A stretch of DNA of 64,000 bases from Fimenecus sp964527585 (lineage in GTDB: Bacteria; Bacillota; Clostridia; Oscillospirales; Acutalibacteraceae). Positions 60,216 through 64,000 of the stretch are shown here, in pieces (the stretch's first letter is position 1; each line of letters starts with the position of its first letter). Under the pieces are notes generated by a model. The model was not told the origin of the DNA. It did no database searches and was given only the letters and a program-made list of their open reading frames with translations. The translations under genes and the position numbers were made by a program. The DNA is taken from NCBI GenBank assembly GCA_964527585.1, contig CAZGPE010000006.1:1-64000 (forward strand), read 5' to 3'.

Positions 60216-62625
60216 CAGAGTCGCCGCTAACGACCTCAGAAAAAGTTTCATAACTATCCTGCCTTACAGTATAGTTGCGTTTTTGGTCCTTTGCACCACT
60301 CATATAATTCCGGTATTGAAATATATATCATCCGACACATTCAAATCAAAGCCGCATAACAACATTCTTTTAATGTTTTGTGAAGACTCAACCGTTACTA
60401 ATTTAATTCAAATCGGTATGGTTTTATGCGGAATGATAATGGCAATAACACTGTTCAGGTTTTTACTCACTAAAAAGAGCGTTAATGTTTATTTGAGTTT
60501 CGGCATCACCCGTTCGAGACTTTATTTCAACAGAGTTTTTGCCGCTATGCTGTCAATTTTCGCAGCGACATTTATTCCCAACTTTATAACTCTTATAATC
60601 AATCTTTCGGCTTTCGGATACAGTTCTCACTTGATGAATGTATTCTGCTACGAATTCCTCTTTTCCTTTGTAAGCGGAATTTCCGGCTTTGCTCTCGGAA
60701 CGGTCAGTATGATAATATCGGGATGTTTAGCCGAAGCGCTCTTAGTTAATTTCGGTCTTTCGCTTTATTCGTTAGGTGCATTGTTAACGGTAGATTCATT
60801 GAAGAACACAATGCTCCGAGGATACATTTACTCTACATCCAATTATATAGATCTCAGAAATAAGTTTTATTTGTTTTCGATTTGGAATTTTGCAATAGAC
60901 TTAGACTACGATCTTACCGAAAGCAGTTCCCTTTTATCCGCAATCGGCGCACGAACCGAACTTCCCCTTGACAAAAGTGTAGTTGTTGATTTAGGCGTTT
61001 TGCTTCCCCTTCTTGTTTGGATCGCTATATCGGTTGTTCTCATCGCTTTAGGCTGCTTACTGATCAATATGCGCAAAAGCGAAAACTCAAATTCATTCGG
61101 AAAGATTTATCTTCCGAGTGCAATAAACGGTGCTACGGTATTTTTAGTTGTATTGGCATTGTGCTGTAATTCAATCACAAACGCTTATGCATATTCAAGT
61201 ACGACACCGCTATATCAGAATTTGAAACTTTGCTTACTTATAATATTTGCGATTTCGTTATTTGTTTTTATCGGAGCGGAACTTATAATCAAGCGTAATT
61301 TCAAAAAAACTCTTAAGACCTTACCCGTTTTCGCTGCTTTATTCATTATTTCGGCATTCGGTATAACCGTTATCTCAACCGGTTATTTCGGAAGTTATAA
61401 CAAGCTTCCCGAACCCGATCAAATCAAATCTGCCGCATTTGATATAAACGATGATAGGAACATTTTCAATTACGGTGCAACAGCTCATAAATATTACAGC
61501 GAAAACTCAAAAGACATTGAAAAAGCCGTTTCGCTCTTCAATATGATAGCAAACGATTCATACTCAAAAGGCGACGAATATGCTAACTACATTTCATTTG
61601 CCTTCGAACTTACCGACGGAACAACTTACGAAAGACGCTTCAGAGTTTTCACGGAAGATGTTTACGATCAGTATACGAGAGGTGTTTATGACACCGACTA
61701 TTTCAAAAACTATATAAAAAGGCTCTTCGTTGACATAAATACCGAAACTACCGATGATGAAGCCGAAAATAATTATTACGGCTCAATTGTCTATTCATCG
61801 GATACAGGCGAGTACACTCCGGGTGCGGCAAAGAATTGGAATTGGTATTATGTCGGAAATCAATTCCTTGTCGACAATTACTCAAGTGCTTACGGAGAAG
61901 GCAAACTCAACACAGTGGAAAACATTGACGGATTACTCGAAGCACTTTATAAAGACTTGATTACGATGTCATACGATGAAATTTACAGTAACGATGAAAA
62001 ACCGATTTGCGTATTGGCAACAAATATCGACAGAGCCGAATTGACAACCGATAAAATCGAAAACAACTACGGTTGGTTGGAAAGAACGGTTATAGTCGAT
62101 GACTTAAGTTATCAAAACGACTATGTTCAGGAAACCCTCAGTTCCGGTGTGGTTTATCGCTTTATCAATGTTTATCCGAGTATGAAAAACACGATTGATT
62201 TTCTTAATTCGCAAGGCGAAACACCGTTAGTATATTCGGGAAAAATTAAAGAAGTATATTACTGTGATTCGGATGTTTATCCTTGGAAAATACTCAAAGA
62301 CAGTAGCGAAAGCAAATATTTCAGCGTATCCGAAGGATTTTCACACGGCAGTTACTATTACGGATACAGTGAAGACGAAAACCTTCCGGAAAGCATACTT
62401 CTTATTGATTATATCAAATACACTTATGAAAAAAGCGGTAATAAACTTATCTGCATAAGCGATGCTGACAAATCGGCTCAAATTGTATCAAAAGCCCTTC
62501 CCTTCTATACTTTCTCGAATTCAACCGAAAAAGGAAGATATATATTTGCGGTTTATGATGACAACACCATCATTCCCCTTTATGTCCCTGCCTCAAAATT
62601 AGAAGTGTTTTTTAACGCTGTATAA
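60190..62625 (+). CDS. ABC transporter permease with a large extracytoplasmic C-terminal domain
   Basis: 811 residues. Eight hydrophobic segments occupy about 25-45, 73-93, 115-140, 155-180, 183-202, 267-292, 310-330 and 345-367, with a further one at 378-398. Residues 401-811 are hydrophilic, Tyr/Asp/Asn-rich and lie outside the cell. I recognise no family for that 410-residue part; it has two-lobe-like repeats of beta-rich sequence but no catalytic motif. The start at 60190 has TGGAGGA upstream; the longer frame lies inside the ATPase gene. Probably pairs with the ATPase to form an exporter or sensor under the YtrA-type regulator. Confidence 0.8.
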   Translation: MILQKSLNDRVAANDLRKSFITILPYSIVAFLVLCTTHIIPVLKYISSDTFKSKPHNNILLMFCEDSTVTNLIQIGMVLCGMIMAITLFRFLLTKKSVNVYLSFGITRSRLYFNRVFAAMLSIFAATFIPNFITLIINLSAFGYSSHLMNVFCYEFLFSFVSGISGFALGTVSMIISGCLAEALLVNFGLSLYSLGALLTVDSLKNTMLRGYIYSTSNYIDLRNKFYLFSIWNFAIDLDYDLTESSSLLSAIGARTELPLDKSVVVDLGVLLPLLVWIAISVVLIALGCLLINMRKSENSNSFGKIYLPSAINGATVFLVVLALCCNSITNAYAYSSTTPLYQNLKLCLLIIFAISLFVFIGAELIIKRNFKKTLKTLPVFAALFIISAFGITVISTGYFGSYNKLPEPDQIKSAAFDINDDRNIFNYGATAHKYYSENSKDIEKAVSLFNMIANDSYSKGDEYANYISFAFELTDGTTYERRFRVFTEDVYDQYTRGVYDTDYFKNYIKRLFVDINTETTDDEAENNYYGSIVYSSDTGEYTPGAAKNWNWYYVGNQFLVDNYSSAYGEGKLNTVENIDGLLEALYKDLITMSYDEIYSNDEKPICVLATNIDRAELTTDKIENNYGWLERTVIVDDLSYQNDYVQETLSSGVVYRFINVYPSMKNTIDFLNSQGETPLVYSGKIKEVYYCDSDVYPWKILKDSSESKYFSVSEGFSHGSYYYGYSEDENLPESILLIDYIKYTYEKSGNKLICISDADKSAQIVSKALPFYTFSNSTEKGRYIFAVYDDNTIIPLYVPASKLEVFFNAV

Positions 62626-62636
62626 TTCTTAAAACA

Positions 62637-62678
62637 AAACAGAGCTGTTTCTTTAATTGAAACAGCTCTGTTTTTTAT
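62637..62678 (+). terminator. Terminator of the YtrA-type ABC operon
   Basis: A perfect 15-bp stem (62637-62651 with 62659-62673), 7-base loop, then TTTT. Confidence 0.93.
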
Positions 62679-62696
62679 ATAAAATTTTATAAAAAG

Positions 62697-62724
62697 ACAA
62701 AAAAATAACTCCCCTATTGGAGAG
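62697..62724 (-). terminator. Terminator of the 5S rRNA
   Basis: On the minus strand, CTCTCC pairs with GGGGAG (62709-62714, 62719-62724; one U-G pair) around AATA, followed by TTATTTTTTT. Confidence 0.75.
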
Positions 62725-62738
62725 CTACTTTTGTTGAT

Positions 62739-62854
<116 letters not shown>

Positions 62855-62897
62855 TGAGAAACTTTGTCTTGCGACTTATCTCTCAACGACAAGACAA

Positions 62898-62926
62898 AGT
62901 ATATCACAGTGTTTTTCAAAAATCAA
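62898..62926 (-). promoter_or_regulatory. Promoter of the isolated 5S rRNA, with adjacent inverted repeat
   Basis: On the minus strand, TTGATT (62921-62926), a 17-base spacer and TATACT (62898-62903). A perfect 10-bp inverted repeat, CTTTGTCTTG (62862-62871) and CAAGACAAAG (62890-62899), spans the region from the -10 to the 5S start. It could be an operator or a leader-processing stem. Confidence 0.7.
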
Positions 62927-62960
62927 GTCTTTTTTTCATATTTTTTTAACTTTTTGTGAT

Positions 62961-63461
62961 TTATGACTTAATATACACTTTTTCGATTTGTCCGATGTAA
63001 ATTTTGTGAAAATCGCCGGCTGCATAATTGTTCATTATACTTTCATCAATAAATCCGGATTTGTCAATTGTGTCAACGGCAATTTTCTTAAGGACAAATA
63101 CAACTTCCGCCTGTTCGAAGGTTACACTCTTTTCAACGCTTATCGGAATGAATCCGGTTTCTTTTGCTTTATCGGTGTCTCTCCCCGACTTTGAACCGCA
63201 AATGCCCAATTCTTTTTTATAATTTCCGCCAAAGAAAGAAAGAGTAAATGTATCGTTATTTTCCATATATCCGAATGTATGTCTCTGAGGACGAACAAAA
63301 CACGCAACAACATCTTTGCCCCAAAGTTCCCCGACCATACCCCAACTTACCGTCATCGTATTCCAATCACCGATATTTCCCGCTGTAAGAAGAGCCCAAT
63401 CGTTCGCTATCATCTCAACCGGTGATTTCTTAAGTTGTCTTACATCTATTTCCTTAAGCAT
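62961..63461 (-). CDS. Flavin reductase-like (FMN-binding split barrel) protein
   Basis: 166 residues. NDWALLTAGNIGDWNTMTVSWGMVGELWGKDVVACFVRPQRHTFGYM matches the flavin reductase-like domain that binds FMN in a homodimeric split barrel. The two central beta strands with FTLSFFGGN carry the FMN phosphate contacts. The electron acceptor is unknown; members in anaerobes often serve as small NAD(P)H:flavin or quinone/nitro reductases. The ATG has TAGGAGG upstream. It stands alone between the 5S rRNA and the HtrA gene. Confidence 0.87.
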   Translation of the reverse strand: MLKEIDVRQLKKSPVEMIANDWALLTAGNIGDWNTMTVSWGMVGELWGKDVVACFVRPQRHTFGYMENNDTFTLSFFGGNYKKELGICGSKSGRDTDKAKETGFIPISVEKSVTFEQAEVVFVLKKIAVDTIDKSGFIDESIMNNYAAGDFHKIYIGQIEKVYIKS

Positions 63462-63515
63462 ATTTTTCCTCCTAAAATTTCTGTTAAATATATTATATAC
63501 CGATTTTGAATTTAT

Positions 63516-63549
63516 GACAATAAAAAGGCGGAGAATTTCTCCGCCTTTT
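63516..63549 (-). terminator. Terminator of the HtrA-like gene
   Basis: A perfect 12-bp stem (63523-63534 with 63538-63549) and short loop, followed on the minus strand by a T-run and ATTGTCAT. Confidence 0.88.
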
Positions 63550-63565
63550 CAGATTTAACTTTTAA

Positions 63566-64000
63566 TCAGTTTTGCGAACCCTGTCCGTAGAAATAACTGA
63601 ATGGATTATATGCCTGAGTAGTTGTTTCCTGATAAGTCGATGTATCGCCTTTATCTTCAACCAAAACAACTTTTACATCAAATTCAGTAAGTTGATAATT
63701 ATTATCAATATGGCATACGGTAAGCGTTAATTCGTCGCCTACGCTTGAATTTTCGATTATATCGGGAAGTTTATCCGCAGTATCCAATTCTTCGCCGTTT
63801 ACCTTTATAATAAGGTCTCCGACAGTAACCTGAGTGTTTACAAGCGGACTGTCCGTCGATATGCTTTTAATAACAAGCGAACCTGCCGGCAAGCCTTTCA
63901 CTCCTACGAGCATACTGTATGTCTGGCTTGACTGAGCCGGAGTATAAGTAATACCGAGTTTTGCTCTGTTAGTAACATAACCATTCTTTACAATATCGTT
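63566..64000 (-). CDS. HtrA/DegP-like serine protease, C-terminal PDZ part
   Basis: The frame is open to the right edge; only the last 144 residues are present. RAKLGITYTPA is the usual junction into the PDZ domain of Gram-positive S1C proteases. VKGLPAGSLVIKSISTDSPLVNT with VGDLIIKVNGEELDTADKLPDII is a canonical PDZ fold, and the 30-residue tail is Thr/Ser/Tyr-rich. The protease triad lies outside the window. Membrane-anchored quality control at the cell surface is the expected role. Confidence 0.85.
   Translation of the reverse strand, partial: NDIVKNGYVTNRAKLGITYTPAQSSQTYSMLVGVKGLPAGSLVIKSISTDSPLVNTQVTVGDLIIKVNGEELDTADKLPDIIENSSVGDELTLTVCHIDNNYQLTEFDVKVVLVEDKGDTSTYQETTTQAYNPFSYFYGQGSQN

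Overview
This window looks like the chromosome of a low-GC, endospore-forming Clostridia, most like Oscillospiraceae/Ruminococcaceae. That placement is inferred from gene content: the spore sigma factor SigG, an IspH-ribosomal S1 fusion, a T-box-controlled valS, several GPH-type sugar symporters with GH27/GH38 glycosidases, AUG/GUG/UUG starts behind strong Shine-Dalgarno (SD) sites, and dense A/T-rich promoters. I see no phage, transposon, plasmid or CRISPR array. Most of the window is core genome in compact operons.

Layout. 1-10.7 kb (minus): partial sigG, mtaB, a GH27 alpha-galactosidase with an inserted CBM35-like domain, ispH-rpsA, plsC, cmk, a flavoprotein, an RpiR regulator, tmcAL and a DNA-deoxyinosine glycosylase. 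10.7-12 kb: ackA, whose promoter overlaps the opposing glycosylase promoter. 12-16.3 kb (minus): folC followed by a GH38 alpha-mannosidase. 16.4-21.2 kb (plus): two GPH symporters, an M20 hydrolase and an ATC-hydrolase-family protein. 21.2-24.5 kb (minus): an AhpF-like reductase with AhpC, tRNA-Pro(GGG) and a histidine phosphatase. 24.6-28.7 kb (plus): potABCD behind a strong promoter and a foldable leader. 28.7-36.9 kb (minus): an eight-gene operon from tmk through mltG and trhP to a class B PBP. 37-40.6 kb (minus): a GtrA-like protein, then valS with its T-box. 40.6-46 kb (minus): a small gene, the rnpB RNA, recD2, comF and a deacetylase lipoprotein. 46-51.2 kb: trmL, a phosphatase-RimI fusion, polA and dusB. 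51.2-55.7 kb: a candidate new small RNA, a GPH symporter, a MATE exporter and a probably inactive GDPD-like membrane protein. 55.8-58.8 kb (plus): an XRE regulator, nth, dnaD and a dnaI-like loader. 58.8-62.7 kb (plus): a YtrA-type regulator with an ABC transporter. 62.7-64 kb (minus): an isolated 5S rRNA with its own promoter, a flavin reductase and the 3' end of an HtrA protease.

Themes are uptake and breakdown of host or dietary glycans, polyamine import, tRNA maturation and decoding (mtaB, tmcAL, trmL, dusB, trhP, rnpB), replication and repair, and cell wall/sporulation. The most notable unexplained element is a compact RNA at 51364-51471. A sigma-A-like promoter is positioned to start it exactly at a closing helix; it has an internal hairpin, a possible pseudoknot and its own terminator, and no downstream gene on the same strand.

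Many starts were moved inward from the longest reading frame to the codon behind the best SD site; each entry says so. All functional names rest on motif reading, with no database search.
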